A stretch of 64,000 bases of DNA from Methanolobus vulcani (GTDB lineage Archaea; Halobacteriota; Methanosarcinia; Methanosarcinales; Methanosarcinaceae): contig NZ_FNCA01000002.1 of assembly GCF_900100715.1 (NCBI RefSeq), positions 310,001-374,000 on the forward strand. The letters run 5' to 3'. The notes beneath the pieces are model-generated. The model searched no databases, was not told the DNA's origin, and saw nothing but the letters and a program-made list of their open reading frames with translations. The position numbers were made by a program, and so were the translations under genes. Shown here in pieces: positions 52,699-62,140 of this stretch (the first letter of the stretch is position 1; every line of letters begins with the position of its first letter).

Positions 52699-53514
52699 TT
52701 ATTGGTTTCCTACTACTTTATAGAATAGCTTCTGAAAAAACCCGGTAACCAAAAACCAGATTCCTTCTATCAGGTCTACCAGTTCCGGAAGTATGCGCAT
52801 GACAATGTAAGCGATTACAAATAATGCGATTCCTGATCCTATCTTTGCAATAGTGTGATGTGCTATTTCAAAACTTTCAGGACCAAACCACTGATATCCA
52901 TAGGCTATAATTACAAAAACATCTCTTATTATATTTAAAATATATATGACGGGAACTGATACCATGAATGCTGTAGCAAGTCTTTTGATTGGCGCATTGA
53001 CCGATGAGATCAAACCCATGAAAAGTGCTATACTCTCAATTGCTGTACATGCAAGGATTATCTCTACAGTGTATCCATTAAGTGTTATCTTATTCCAAGT
53101 TACAAGTTCAGCCGGAACATGAAGATATTGCAGGACCAGAAACACAGTATCTGTTACCTGTGATATTATCCATACGTTCAGAAATTCCATTTGTGCAAAT
53201 GGGAAGTAGAACAGAGAACCAAGAGCAGTTGCACTTGTTGCCATTGTTGTGATGTCAGGTGATGGAATACTATCTTCCCTGTATTCTTTGAACATGGTGT
53301 ATGCTATGATCAGGCAAACTATTCCCACAACTATTACCAGAGCTACATTGAAGTAATCTTTGATTTCCATATAATGTGCTGGTTGGTAGAACCAGTGTAT
53401 GGAAAAGAATACCCATCCTGCCGCAGATAACATTCTGCGGGCCTTTACGTTTTTAGGAATTATTGATCCAAGCAGCATAAAAGCCACTGCAATCCATAGA
53501 ACATTCTCGATCAT
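52699..53514 (-). CDS. artA: archaeosortase A
   Basis: A 271-residue polytopic exosortase/archaeosortase protein. The catalytic cysteine is in EIILACTAIES (about residue 156), an arginine in ILNIIRDVFVI (about 197), and a conserved histidine pair in FEIAHHTIAKIG (about 219-220). Archaeosortase A cuts PGF-CTERM proteins and joins them to a lipid. The PGF-CTERM protein at 8471-9919 is a probable substrate. In haloarchaea the adjacent phospholipid enzymes are needed for ArtA processing, so this four-gene cluster makes biological sense. Confidence 0.93.
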   Translation of the reverse strand: MIENVLWIAVAFMLLGSIIPKNVKARRMLSAAGWVFFSIHWFYQPAHYMEIKDYFNVALVIVVGIVCLIIAYTMFKEYREDSIPSPDITTMATSATALGSLFYFPFAQMEFLNVWIISQVTDTVFLVLQYLHVPAELVTWNKITLNGYTVEIILACTAIESIALFMGLISSVNAPIKRLATAFMVSVPVIYILNIIRDVFVIIAYGYQWFGPESFEIAHHTIAKIGSGIALFVIAYIVMRILPELVDLIEGIWFLVTGFFQKLFYKVVGNQ

Positions 53515-53629
53515 CTAAGCACATCTTTAATAGGTATGGCTCCTATATATTGGATGTAGTCTATTAAGTTTTTGTTCCGTGCTTTTGTTTGAAACTGATC
53601 TTACAGAATTATAATTAATTTGTTTTTCT

Positions 53630-55873
53630 TCATGCAAGAGCGTTTTCTTCCCCAGAATCAAGAGCAAATAAGCACGATGAACCTGTATTTTCAACTGCTT
53701 TTCGAACAAAATCAAAGTCAATGTCTGGTTCCATGCTAAAAACATTAATCGAAGCACGTGGTGCATTGACAGTGCTGGATTCTATATCTCCAAGTAATAT
53801 TTTTGTGTGGACATTTGGAATCCTTGCAAGTTCAGAAAGGTTTTCAAGATACTGTTCCGCTTTATAATTGTTGTACTGCTCTTTAACACAACTGATCATT
53901 TTAAGGGATGCTTTCCAGTTTTTCTTAAGTTTGTAAGCAATTAGAATAGCAAGATCTTGGTTTCCCAGGTCCATACTGATATCCCAATCCGGACTGCGGT
54001 CGTTAATCCAAAGGTTTACTGAGTTCTCTCTTCCGTAAACCGTTTCTGGATGAATTGCAAGCAACAATACTCCGATGTTGCGCTTTGAAGATTTTTGGAT
54101 TATTTCCCGAAGTTTAGTTTCTCTTCCTTCAAAACTGCTCATATGTATAAAGAGCACTCTTGGCCGGAAAAATGATCCAGTGAGAGCTTCCATTCCGGCT
54201 ATGAGGCTTTTATCAAATTCTTTTGTATCGATAAGCGTCCATGAGGAAAAAACTCCTCTATTACGGAAAGAATTTGTCAGATCAACAAGTCGTGAGGTGA
54301 ATTTACTTTCTTCAACTTCTCCAGAAAGCCCAAGTATTTTGACAGAGCCTTTTGGATATGTAATGTCTTTTATGAGATTAAAAGCACCAGTCAATATGTT
54401 AGGATTTCTTACAGGTATTAGCAGGTTTGCTTTCCAGGTTCTTTCATTGGAAGGTGCTATTCGGTTACTTTGTTTTGCAGCCCATTCGGCTACAGCTACA
54501 AAAAGACCACTACGTACATCTCCAAAAGGTGCTTTAAGATGCTTTTTAAGAAGATATGCGTGGATTAACAAAACCACAATAAATGCAATTACAGTGAATG
54601 TCGGATTTACGATAACCATTACAAAGACGCATCCAATGGCACCAATTATGGATATTATCATTGGTATCTTGAACAGGGGTCTGAAACTAATCAGTTTCAG
54701 ATTTTGCTCAATAAGTACAACAATATTGATCATTGCATATGTGATTAAAAAGAACATTGTTATTAGAGGTGCAATGGCATTTAGATCACGCAGCAGTAAA
54801 GCAAGAAATACAAGTGCACCGGTAAATATCATTGCATTTCTGGGTTCTCCTGAACCAGAACGTTTTGCAAACCAGTCACTTGCAGGAAGTATCTGATGGT
54901 TTGCAAGTGCCTGAAGGATTCTCGGGGCACCTACAATGGAAGACAGGGCAGAAGAAAAAGTAGCTCCCAGCAGACCGGCGACAATTAATTGTCCCCATAC
55001 GGCTTTTTCTGCCATTATTGTATAATTGTTAAGGAGTTCATCTGTACTTGCAGAACTTGCAAGCCAGTAAGCTAGCAACAAGTATACTACAAGACTTAGG
55101 ACTATGGCGGCAAGAGTCCCTAAAGGTATGCTCTTACGGGGATCTTTAAGTTCTCCTGACATATTTGCTCCTGCCATTATTCCTGTGGCTGCCGGGAAAA
55201 ATACAGCAAAAACTCCCCAGAATCCTATTCCTGTAAATCCATTCTCAGGAGATCCTGAAAAAGATCCCCACCATGTAATTGATTCTTGCATGGATCCTGA
55301 GTAAGCAGCCCAAATTATGGAAGCGAAAGATGCGATGATAATGGCAAGTATTACATATTGTATTCTAAATGCCAGTGAAGCACTTATGTAGGCAACAATG
55401 AAAAGTATCGCAAAAGCTGCCAAATCAACAACTATGGGTGAATGATTTGGGAACATCCAGAGCCAGCCAGCGCGAAAACCAAATATGTACATTGCAACGG
55501 CAAGACTCTGGGAAATATACAGGGGAATCCCAATACTACCACCAACCTCAAGACCAAGAGATTGTGAGATTATTGAAAATGCTCCACCTGCTCCTATTCG
55601 TATATTAGTTGTAACGGATGATAGTGAAAGTGCTGTAGAGAGCGTAATCCCAAAAGCAATCAGTATTATCACCCAGGCACCTAAAAGGCCCGCATTACCA
55701 ACAACCCATCCTTCCCTGAGATACATTATCACTCCCAGGATCGTCAACAAAGTTGGAATAAATACTCCTTCTACAGTTCCAAAGAGTTTTTTGCCAGGAA
55801 CTATGCCTTTTTGCTCTTCAACTCTTTCCTGGAGATTCGCTTTCTGCCTTTCTTCATTATTTTCAGAATCCAC
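53630..55873 (-). CDS. cation-chloride cotransporter family protein (SLC12-like)
   Basis: A 747-residue APC-superfamily transporter. The opening TVEGVFIPTLLTILGVIMYL REGWVVG is the SLC12 signature; 12 helices follow to about residue 450. A soluble C-terminal domain (about 480-747) has two universal-stress-like halves, as described for the Methanosarcina acetivorans homologue. It may carry K+, Na+, Cl- or amino acids; the substrate is not certain. The start is GTG 55873, preceded by GGGGATTAG. It is independent of the artA operon downstream. Confidence 0.92.
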   Translation of the reverse strand: MDSENNEERQKANLQERVEEQKGIVPGKKLFGTVEGVFIPTLLTILGVIMYLREGWVVGNAGLLGAWVIILIAFGITLSTALSLSSVTTNIRIGAGGAFSIISQSLGLEVGGSIGIPLYISQSLAVAMYIFGFRAGWLWMFPNHSPIVVDLAAFAILFIVAYISASLAFRIQYVILAIIIASFASIIWAAYSGSMQESITWWGSFSGSPENGFTGIGFWGVFAVFFPAATGIMAGANMSGELKDPRKSIPLGTLAAIVLSLVVYLLLAYWLASSASTDELLNNYTIMAEKAVWGQLIVAGLLGATFSSALSSIVGAPRILQALANHQILPASDWFAKRSGSGEPRNAMIFTGALVFLALLLRDLNAIAPLITMFFLITYAMINIVVLIEQNLKLISFRPLFKIPMIISIIGAIGCVFVMVIVNPTFTVIAFIVVLLIHAYLLKKHLKAPFGDVRSGLFVAVAEWAAKQSNRIAPSNERTWKANLLIPVRNPNILTGAFNLIKDITYPKGSVKILGLSGEVEESKFTSRLVDLTNSFRNRGVFSSWTLIDTKEFDKSLIAGMEALTGSFFRPRVLFIHMSSFEGRETKLREIIQKSSKRNIGVLLLAIHPETVYGRENSVNLWINDRSPDWDISMDLGNQDLAILIAYKLKKNWKASLKMISCVKEQYNNYKAEQYLENLSELARIPNVHTKILLGDIESSTVNAPRASINVFSMEPDIDFDFVRKAVENTGSSCLFALDSGEENALA

Positions 55874-56032
55874 CTACTAATCCCCTTATAAAGTTTTGAC
55901 TTTCAATATTATAATATGTTGCCTGAAACATTCATGAAGCTATTGTGGATCAGCTAAGTTTTTGTGATTTAAGCGCATATTTAATATGGATTGCTTCCAT
56001 AATTTCATTTTAAGCGTTGAATTTTGTTCCTT

Positions 56033-56449
56033 ATGCCACCCAATACTCCAAAACTCACAGTTGATGCCGTAATCATCTTTAATGAAAAAATAGTTCTTAT
56101 CCAGCGAAAAAATCCTCCTTTTCAGGGTAAATTTGCTCTTCCCGGAGGTTTTGTAGACATTGGTGAGACAACAGAAGAAGCTGTTGTGCGTGAGGTTCTT
56201 GAAGAAACAGGTCTTACAATAGAAATAGTTAAGTTACTTGGAGTATATTCTGAACCTTCGCGTGATCCCCGCGGGCACACGGTGAGTGTAGTGTACCTGA
56301 CTATGGGGGATGGTGTACCAAGAGCAAATTCGGATGCCAGGGCGGTGCAATTGTTCAGCCTTTCGGATATACCGCAAATGGCATTTGACCATAACTTAAT
56401 AATAGATAATGCGAGAAGTGATATTTATGGAATTTTGTCCCGAATGTAA
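56033..56449 (+). CDS. NUDIX hydrolase (ADP-ribose pyrophosphatase type)
   Basis: A 138-residue NUDIX enzyme. The Nudix box is complete: GGFVDIGETTEEAVVREVLE then ETGL. It should cleave nucleoside diphosphate linked to another group, with ADP-ribose the likely substrate. The ATG at 56033 lacks a strong ribosome site; a TTG at 56024 in frame is possible. Its end overlaps the TFS gene by 23 bases, so it probably belongs to the same unit. Confidence 0.92.
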   Translation: MPPNTPKLTVDAVIIFNEKIVLIQRKNPPFQGKFALPGGFVDIGETTEEAVVREVLEETGLTIEIVKLLGVYSEPSRDPRGHTVSVVYLTMGDGVPRANSDARAVQLFSLSDIPQMAFDHNLIIDNARSDIYGILSRM

Positions 56450-56738
56450 AAGTATGATGTTCCCTTCAGGTGATTCATTTAAGTGCAGAAAATGTGGTTT
56501 TGTAAAGGGAAAGCAAAGTTCTGAGGCACTTGTGTCAAAAGAATCCAGGGAAAAAAGGGATGTCACTGTGCTTGAAGGCAATGTGGATCAGGGTCTTCCT
56601 ACAACCACTGTAAGATGTGAGGAATGTGGTCACAACATCGCATATTGGTGGTTGCGTCAACTTAGATCCGCTGATGAATCAGAGACACGTTTCTTCAAAT
56701 GTACAAAGTGTGGCTGTACCTGGCGTGAATACGACTAA
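56427..56738 (+). CDS. tfs: transcription factor S (TFS), RNA polymerase cleavage factor
   Basis: A 103-residue protein with two zinc ribbons, the first FCPECKSMMFP...FKCRKCGF, the second VRCEECGHNIAY...FKCTKCGC. The catalytic acidic pair sits in the RSADESETRFF loop. It stimulates RNA cleavage by stalled RNA polymerase, like TFIIS. ATG 56427 is chosen over 56409 because AAGTGAT precedes it and family proteins start MEFCPEC. It lies upstream of PCNA and PriL. Confidence 0.95.
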   Translation: MEFCPECKSMMFPSGDSFKCRKCGFVKGKQSSEALVSKESREKRDVTVLEGNVDQGLPTTTVRCEECGHNIAYWWLRQLRSADESETRFFKCTKCGCTWREYD

Positions 56739-56840
56739 AGATATCTGATACTTTTCTTAGTTTTGGATATTTAAAAGAAAACTTATATTACTTATTAGAT
56801 ATAATGACCTAAAAATTCAATATATTGGTGGCGAATCCAG

Positions 56841-57578
56841 ATGTTCAAGGCAACTATTGATGCAGATATTTTAAAGACTGCAATTGAAACTCTTTCGGTT
56901 CTTGTTGATGAAGCACGTTTCAGGATATCTCCTGAGGGCATAGTTGTAAGGGCTGTAGACCCTGCAAATGTGGCCATGGTAAGTTTTGATCTTAGCTCAA
57001 GTGCTTTTGACGAGTTCAATGCTGATGATTCCGAGATAGGTATGGACCTGTCAAAGATCAATGATATTTTCAGTGTTGCGGGCAGGGATGAAAAAGTTGT
57101 CATGGAACTTGATGAGATGTCTCAGAAGATGTCACTCCACCTTGGTGGCCTTTCATATACCCTTGCCTTGCTTGACCCTTCAACCATCAGGGCAGAACCA
57201 AGGATCCCACAGTTAGAGTTGCCTGCTGAGGTTGTCCTTAATGGAAAGGACCTCCAAAGGGCTGTAAAAGCTGCCGAGAAGATCAGTGACCATATGCTTC
57301 TGGGCATTGATGAGGATGTATTCTACATGGAAGCTGAAGGTGACACCGACCGTGTTCGTCTTGACATGGCCCGTGACAGTCTTATTGACCTTAAATCAGG
57401 TGAGGCACGTTCACTTTTCTCACTGGATTACCTGTCTGATATAGTCAAACCTGCTTCACGTTCCAATGAAGTTACCGTTGAGCTTGGAAAGGACTTCCCT
57501 GTGAAGATCAGTTTCACCATTGCAAACGGAGCAGGTAAGGTAGGTTATCTTCTGGCCCCAAGGATCGAATCTGACTGA
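56841..57578 (+). CDS. pcn: DNA polymerase sliding clamp (PCNA)
   Basis: A 245-residue PCNA homologue. Typical regions are FKATIDADILKTAIETLSVL, RISPEGIVVRAVDPANVAMV, FDEFNADDSEIGMDLSKIND and the end GKVGYLLAPRIESD. It forms the ring that holds polymerases and other replication enzymes on DNA. GGTGG lies upstream. The primase large subunit gene starts three bases after its stop. Confidence 0.97.
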   Translation: MFKATIDADILKTAIETLSVLVDEARFRISPEGIVVRAVDPANVAMVSFDLSSSAFDEFNADDSEIGMDLSKINDIFSVAGRDEKVVMELDEMSQKMSLHLGGLSYTLALLDPSTIRAEPRIPQLELPAEVVLNGKDLQRAVKAAEKISDHMLLGIDEDVFYMEAEGDTDRVRLDMARDSLIDLKSGEARSLFSLDYLSDIVKPASRSNEVTVELGKDFPVKISFTIANGAGKVGYLLAPRIESD

Positions 57579-57581
57579 TCT

Positions 57582-58646
57582 ATGGATGAAAAAGACTTTG
57601 CACTATATCCTTACATTTCCGGGGCATCAGCACACGTAAAGAGCCTCGGGATATCCCTTGACCGCCTGGTTACTTCCAGAGCCATGGAATCAGCGCGAAT
57701 CCGTGGCAAGGAACGTGTCATGCAGGCGATTGAAGGTGAGCTGTTCAAGCCTTCTCTTTCTGTATCAGATGAGCAGAAGATATTGCTGGAACTGCTTTCC
57801 TATCCTTTTTCAAGAATACTTGTTTCGTGTATCGATGATTCTTTCCTGATCCGCAGGTATTGTCTTGCAGAAGCTGTTGCCTCATACAAACTACTGAAAA
57901 CTACAGGTTTTGACTTCCTTGAGGCTTTTGCATCCGATTTTTCAGTATATCCTGACAGAAGTGATTCAGGGTTTAAGCTGCATTTCACTTCATATATCAG
58001 AATGGCAAGTTCCCTTAAGGCTATTGAATGGAAACTTGTTAACAGAAAACTTCATCGTGGAAATGTGAATGTTTCAAAAGAGGAATTCTCCCGTCTTTTA
58101 CAGGAGCTTATCAAGGAACGTGTTGAACACAATCTGCCTATGCCTGTGAATGAAGAGCTTGTACAGTCCTGTGAGCCTTATCTTGCAGACATACGGGAAT
58201 TGCTTGAAGAAAGAAAGAGCACTTTCGGTGATTCTGAATTCGAATCGGTTGAAACCGATCTTTTCCCTCCATGCATTACACAAGCCATAGCTAATACCCA
58301 GGCAGGTGTGAACCTTGCTCATTCCATGAGGTTTGCCATGACTGCTTTCTTGTTGACTATAGGCATGACCGTGGATGACATTATGAATCTTTTCACCGCA
58401 TCACCTGATTTTGATATTGAAAAGGCTCGGTATCAAATAGAGCACATTGCAGGTTCTTCAGGCACTCATTACAAACCGCCTTCATGTTCGACAATGCAGA
58501 CCTACGGTAACTGCTATGCTCCTGATGATATGTGCAAGAAAATAAGTCATCCTCTTAATTATTACAGCCGCAAGGTCTGGTTCAGGAAAAGAGATGCTCA
58601 AAAGGCAACTGGAAACGCTGGTCCTGGGAAGACTTCAGAAGAATGA
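57582..58646 (+). CDS. priL: DNA primase large subunit
   Basis: A 354-residue PriL protein, partner of the catalytic small subunit. The C-terminal half has the four Fe-S cluster cysteines (CITQAIANT; CSTMQTYGNCYAPDDMCKKI; SHPLNYY). The N-terminal region (DFALYPYISGASAHVKSLGI) fits the family. It is linked to the PCNA gene by only three bases. The small subunit is not in the window. Confidence 0.95.
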   Translation: MDEKDFALYPYISGASAHVKSLGISLDRLVTSRAMESARIRGKERVMQAIEGELFKPSLSVSDEQKILLELLSYPFSRILVSCIDDSFLIRRYCLAEAVASYKLLKTTGFDFLEAFASDFSVYPDRSDSGFKLHFTSYIRMASSLKAIEWKLVNRKLHRGNVNVSKEEFSRLLQELIKERVEHNLPMPVNEELVQSCEPYLADIRELLEERKSTFGDSEFESVETDLFPPCITQAIANTQAGVNLAHSMRFAMTAFLLTIGMTVDDIMNLFTASPDFDIEKARYQIEHIAGSSGTHYKPPSCSTMQTYGNCYAPDDMCKKISHPLNYYSRKVWFRKRDAQKATGNAGPGKTSEE

Positions 58647-58679
58647 TGTTTTATTTGATTTTATAAAAAAAGAATATGT

Positions 58680-58696
58680 GGGACATTATTTGTCCC
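58680..58696 (-). terminator. terminator hairpin after PEF-CTERM gene
   Basis: GGGACA (58680-58685), loop TTATT, TGTCCC (58691-58696). On the minus strand it is followed by the T-rich tract ATTCTTTTTTTAT, so it likely ends the PEF-CTERM transcript; it may also slow plus-strand read-through. Confidence 0.55.
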
Positions 58697-58713
58697 GGTT
58701 GATGATTTTCAAA

Positions 58714-59289
58714 TTATTCCTTTCTGCGCTGCATGAAGAATGCAAGTCCGATAATTGCTGCTACGGGTATTGCAATTGTTGGGAATTCAGGAATTTCTTC
58801 TGGGCATGGTTTGATTGTTGCTGTGAAACATCCGGTTACAGGTATTTCCATATTAACTGTGTAAACAGTGCCTGTTGCAGGTGCAGCAGGTAGGGTTATG
58901 TAATTTCCATTACTTTTAGTCAAAACCATGTTCCCTTCAAAATAATTGCCACCCATGCATGTTCCGTTTGCAAAAAGCTCTATCGTATTTTCATCAAGCA
59001 TTGTTACCATGCATGTGTCAAGCACAACACCCGGACCACTGTTGATATCCTTAAATTCTTGAACTGTGATAACAGTTCCGGATTTGCATACTTTTGCATA
59101 TACATCTAAATGAAATGATGTTGGGGCAACTTGCTGAATTGGTGCTGAAGCAACTTGTGGGACAATTTGGTATTCTCCAACTAAGTTAACACAATAACAA
59201 CCATCTTCAAGTTCTGTCTGTGCGCTTGCTGCCTGTGTCATTGAGAGTAACAACGCTACAAGAATTATCATAATACTTAATTTTCTCAT
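58714..59289 (-). CDS. PEF-CTERM surface protein, cysteine-containing
   Basis: A 191-residue exported protein with a signal peptide (MRKLSIMIILVALLLSMTQAASA), a cysteine-containing beta domain (GCYCVNL, VCKSGTVITV, LDTCMVTML, NGTCMGGNYFEG, TGCFTATIKPC) and a C-terminal sorting tail (IPEFPTIAIPVAAIIGLAFF then MQRRKE). The tail is a PEF-CTERM signal, recognised by archaeosortase C-type enzymes in Methanosarcinales; none is in the window. The following PEF-CTERM gene is similar in outline. Confidence 0.88.
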   Translation of the reverse strand: MRKLSIMIILVALLLSMTQAASAQTELEDGCYCVNLVGEYQIVPQVASAPIQQVAPTSFHLDVYAKVCKSGTVITVQEFKDINSGPGVVLDTCMVTMLDENTIELFANGTCMGGNYFEGNMVLTKSNGNYITLPAAPATGTVYTVNMEIPVTGCFTATIKPCPEEIPEFPTIAIPVAAIIGLAFFMQRRKE

Positions 59290-59462
59290 ATAGTACCACC
59301 TAAATTATTTTCTAGTTTGTATTTATTGCAACAGATACATTTGCAATAATGTTTAACTGTAGTAGTGTACTTCCTGTACATAAATATTGCTAAATATATC
59401 AGCATTTTTCAATATGGTATGCAGACTATATTTGCACACAGATTACAAAAATAAAAAACAGA

Positions 59463-59478
59463 CGCAGGAATGCCTGCG
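59463..59478 (-). terminator. terminator hairpin after second PEF-CTERM gene
   Basis: CGCAGG (59463-59468), loop AATG, CCTGCG (59473-59478). On the minus strand it is followed by TCTGTTTTTTATTTTTG, a strong intrinsic-type terminator for the gene ending at 59492. Confidence 0.65.
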
Positions 59479-59491
59479 CATGTATTTAGGC

Positions 59492-60463
59492 CTAGTTCTT
59501 TCTGCGCTGTATCACTAATGCCAATCCTATAATAGTAGCAATAGGGAGGACTATCGTTGGAAACTCTGGTACTTCATTTTGCCCACATTCACCTATGTCC
59601 AGTGTAAAATCTCCAGTGAGATCATATTGTGAGTACCCACCTGTTGGAAGTGGTATTCTTACATATCCGGAACTCGATGATATACTGAAGTCACATGCTT
59701 TTATCAGCATCTCACCGTAGAATGGGTATCCCATATTGCAAGTCCCTGTTGCGGTTACTTTTATAATTCCTGTGTCTTCGTCCAGTATCGCTACTACATT
59801 CAGACTTCCTTCGTCAATTTCAGGGTAACTTCCTGTAGTATCTACGTTTGTTATCCTTATTATTCCACTATTGAAGTCTGCCTGTATGTTTGCTTTAAGC
59901 TTGAATATGCCTTGTATATCCTGTGAACAATAGGTTCCTTCTAAGGTTCCACAGTAGGTACCATCAGGTAGTTGCTCGCAGCATTGTTCCACATTCAGAG
60001 TAAAATCCCCAATAAGGTCATATTGTGTGTATTCACTTATTGAGAGTGGTACCCTTACGTATCCTGAATTGGATTTTATACTGAAGTCACATGGATCTAT
60101 AATCATTTCTCCATAGAATGGATAGCCCATTCCACATTTTCCTGTGGCAACGACTTTAATGAATCCGTTTTTCTCAAAAGTTGCAATAACATTCAAGTTA
60201 CTTTCATCAATTGAGGGATTGCTACCACTTGTATCTATATTTGTGATAGTTATCATCTGGCTTTGAAGGTCAGCTTTAAAGTCAGCTTTTAGAACAAACG
60301 TTGCCTCGTATAATGGATGCTCTTTTTTTACGTCAGGTGTGTATGTTCCACTTAACGTTCCGCAGTATGTTCCATCATTAGGAAGGCACTGTTTCGCACT
60401 CGTATTAGCAATTGATAATAAAAGTATCAATGCAAGTACAGTTATTAAATTTAATTTCTTCAC
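59492..60463 (-). CDS. PEF-CTERM surface protein with two tandem domains
   Basis: A 323-residue exported protein with a signal peptide and the C-terminal tail VPEFPTIVLPIATIIGLALV, QRRKN. It contains two near-equal domains of about 140 residues, each with GTYCGTL, ITNIDTSGS / ITNVDTTGS, ATGKCGMGYPFYGEM / ATGTCNMGYPFYGEM and SGYVR-PL motifs. The copies clearly arose by internal duplication. The repeated cysteines suggest disulfides or metal sites. It resembles the neighbouring PEF-CTERM protein. The function is unknown; it should sit on the cell surface. Confidence 0.88.
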   Translation of the reverse strand: MKKLNLITVLALILLLSIANTSAKQCLPNDGTYCGTLSGTYTPDVKKEHPLYEATFVLKADFKADLQSQMITITNIDTSGSNPSIDESNLNVIATFEKNGFIKVVATGKCGMGYPFYGEMIIDPCDFSIKSNSGYVRVPLSISEYTQYDLIGDFTLNVEQCCEQLPDGTYCGTLEGTYCSQDIQGIFKLKANIQADFNSGIIRITNVDTTGSYPEIDEGSLNVVAILDEDTGIIKVTATGTCNMGYPFYGEMLIKACDFSISSSSGYVRIPLPTGGYSQYDLTGDFTLDIGECGQNEVPEFPTIVLPIATIIGLALVIQRRKN

Positions 60464-60734
60464 TCTACCACCATTGGCTATTATATATTAACAAATTATT
60501 TATATCTCAATATACTTCTGTCATATCTTTGCAATGATAGTATTTTCATAACTCTTGTATAAATATTTACCGAAAATGTACAGTATATTGTTACTTTTAT
60601 ATCTTCTTCCCATTGAATTTCATGTATTATGATGCTGAAAAAGTACAAGAATCATTCACTCTTCTGCTTTAGTGAGATGTGAATATCAGGAATAAAATAT
60701 AGAAAAAAAGAAATAATAAGCACTTTAGTGAAAA

Positions 60735-62051
60735 TTATCTCTTGCTATATTCCCTGCATTTTTCAACAAAACTCTTCACAGGAAATGTTGCAGGATGTGC
60801 ATGAGTATAACTTGCAAGTGAGTTGTGCTCGGTAAGTCCGTCCTTACCATTGACAATTCCTTTTCCTCTTTTCATCTCGTAAGCAAGTTTAGCATCGTTG
60901 TCACAGTAAGTTGCAGAGTAATGGAACTCATGTCCTCGAATAATTCCTTTGACAAAGTCACCGTTTGCGATTCCTTCAGTGTAGCCGAGTGCCTGGAGTT
61001 TTTTGGTCTGGACAGTTTCAGCAGGCAGCACATCAGCCATCTTGTATACTGTCCCATCTATCTCATAGGATGTGGACATATATTGCAAGCCGCCACATTC
61101 TCCATATATGGGCATACCTTCGGCTGAGAGGTCTTTGAGCACTTTTGTTGTTTTAGACTTCTCAAGCTCTGAAATGTAAAGCTCAGGGTAGCCTCCTCCA
61201 AAGTAGAATCCATCCACGTCCGGAAGCTCTCCTTTCATCGGGCTGAAAAACTCGATTTCTGCACCTGAATTTCTAAATGCATCGAACATGTCCTGATAGT
61301 AAAAACAGAATGCACTGTCGTATGCAATACCAATTTTCAGGTCAGCCTCGATTTCCTCTTCCTTTACAGGTGCTTCAAAGTCAGGTGCTGTTTTAGAAAG
61401 CTCGATTATAGCATCAAGGTCTATGTTCTCTTCAATGAAGGCAGCCAGGCTTTCAGTATCGAAATCCAGTTCATCTGCCATGTATAACCCAAGATGTCGG
61501 GAAGGCACAGTAACGTCCTTGTTACGTGGCAGTGTTCCGACAACCGGGATGTCAGGTATTGAATCTATGATCATCTGTGCATGTCTTGGACTTCCAACCT
61601 TGTTCAATATCACGCCAGCGATTTTAACATCCGGATCGAACTGGGAAAATCCCTTGACAATAGCTGCGGCACTTCTTGACATTCCATGTACATTCACGAT
61701 CAATATTACGGGAATTCCAAGTGATTTGGCGACATGTGCGGAACTTGCTATCTCAGTAGCTCCCATTCCATCAAAGAGTCCCATAACTCCTTCTACGATG
61801 TTGATATCTGCTTTTTCAGAATGCTTTGAAAAGGTGTTTCTTACGCCATCAATTTGCATCATGAATGTATCGAGGTTCCTTGATGGCTTGCCGCAAATAG
61901 CAGTGTGATATGTAGGATCGATGTAATCTGGTCCGACCTTAAAAGGCTGAACTTCCATCTCTCTTTTTTTAAGGGCAGCCATAATGCCCATGGAAACTGT
62001 CGTTTTTCCAACTCCACTGTTGGTACCTGCAAGCAACACCGCATTTGTCAT
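60735..62051 (-). CDS. cfbB: Ni-sirohydrochlorin a,c-diamide synthase (coenzyme F430)
   Basis: A 438-residue cobyrinate a,c-diamide synthase-family enzyme. The N-terminal ATPase domain has GTNSGVGKTTVSMGI and KVGPDYIDPTYH. The C-terminal glutaminase domain has FFGGGYPELY and the catalytic cysteine in PIYGECGGLQYM, with GHEFHYS later. In methanogens CfbB amidates Ni-sirohydrochlorin on the path to coenzyme F430; a role in cobalamin (CbiA) is the alternative. It stands alone, with moaA divergent. Confidence 0.92.
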   Translation of the reverse strand: MTNAVLLAGTNSGVGKTTVSMGIMAALKKREMEVQPFKVGPDYIDPTYHTAICGKPSRNLDTFMMQIDGVRNTFSKHSEKADINIVEGVMGLFDGMGATEIASSAHVAKSLGIPVILIVNVHGMSRSAAAIVKGFSQFDPDVKIAGVILNKVGSPRHAQMIIDSIPDIPVVGTLPRNKDVTVPSRHLGLYMADELDFDTESLAAFIEENIDLDAIIELSKTAPDFEAPVKEEEIEADLKIGIAYDSAFCFYYQDMFDAFRNSGAEIEFFSPMKGELPDVDGFYFGGGYPELYISELEKSKTTKVLKDLSAEGMPIYGECGGLQYMSTSYEIDGTVYKMADVLPAETVQTKKLQALGYTEGIANGDFVKGIIRGHEFHYSATYCDNDAKLAYEMKRGKGIVNGKDGLTEHNSLASYTHAHPATFPVKSFVEKCREYSKR

Positions 62052-62140
62052 GGAGTTTATTGTGTATAGTTCGGATATATGTATTATTCCCTCGGGAGAG
62101 GATTCAAAACGATTAAATAAATAACGTATATCTAAGTACT

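Noticed and set aside
53527-53766. 79-residue frame downstream of the cotransporter
   Set aside because: It overlaps the end of the cotransporter gene in another frame and has no domain or ribosome site.
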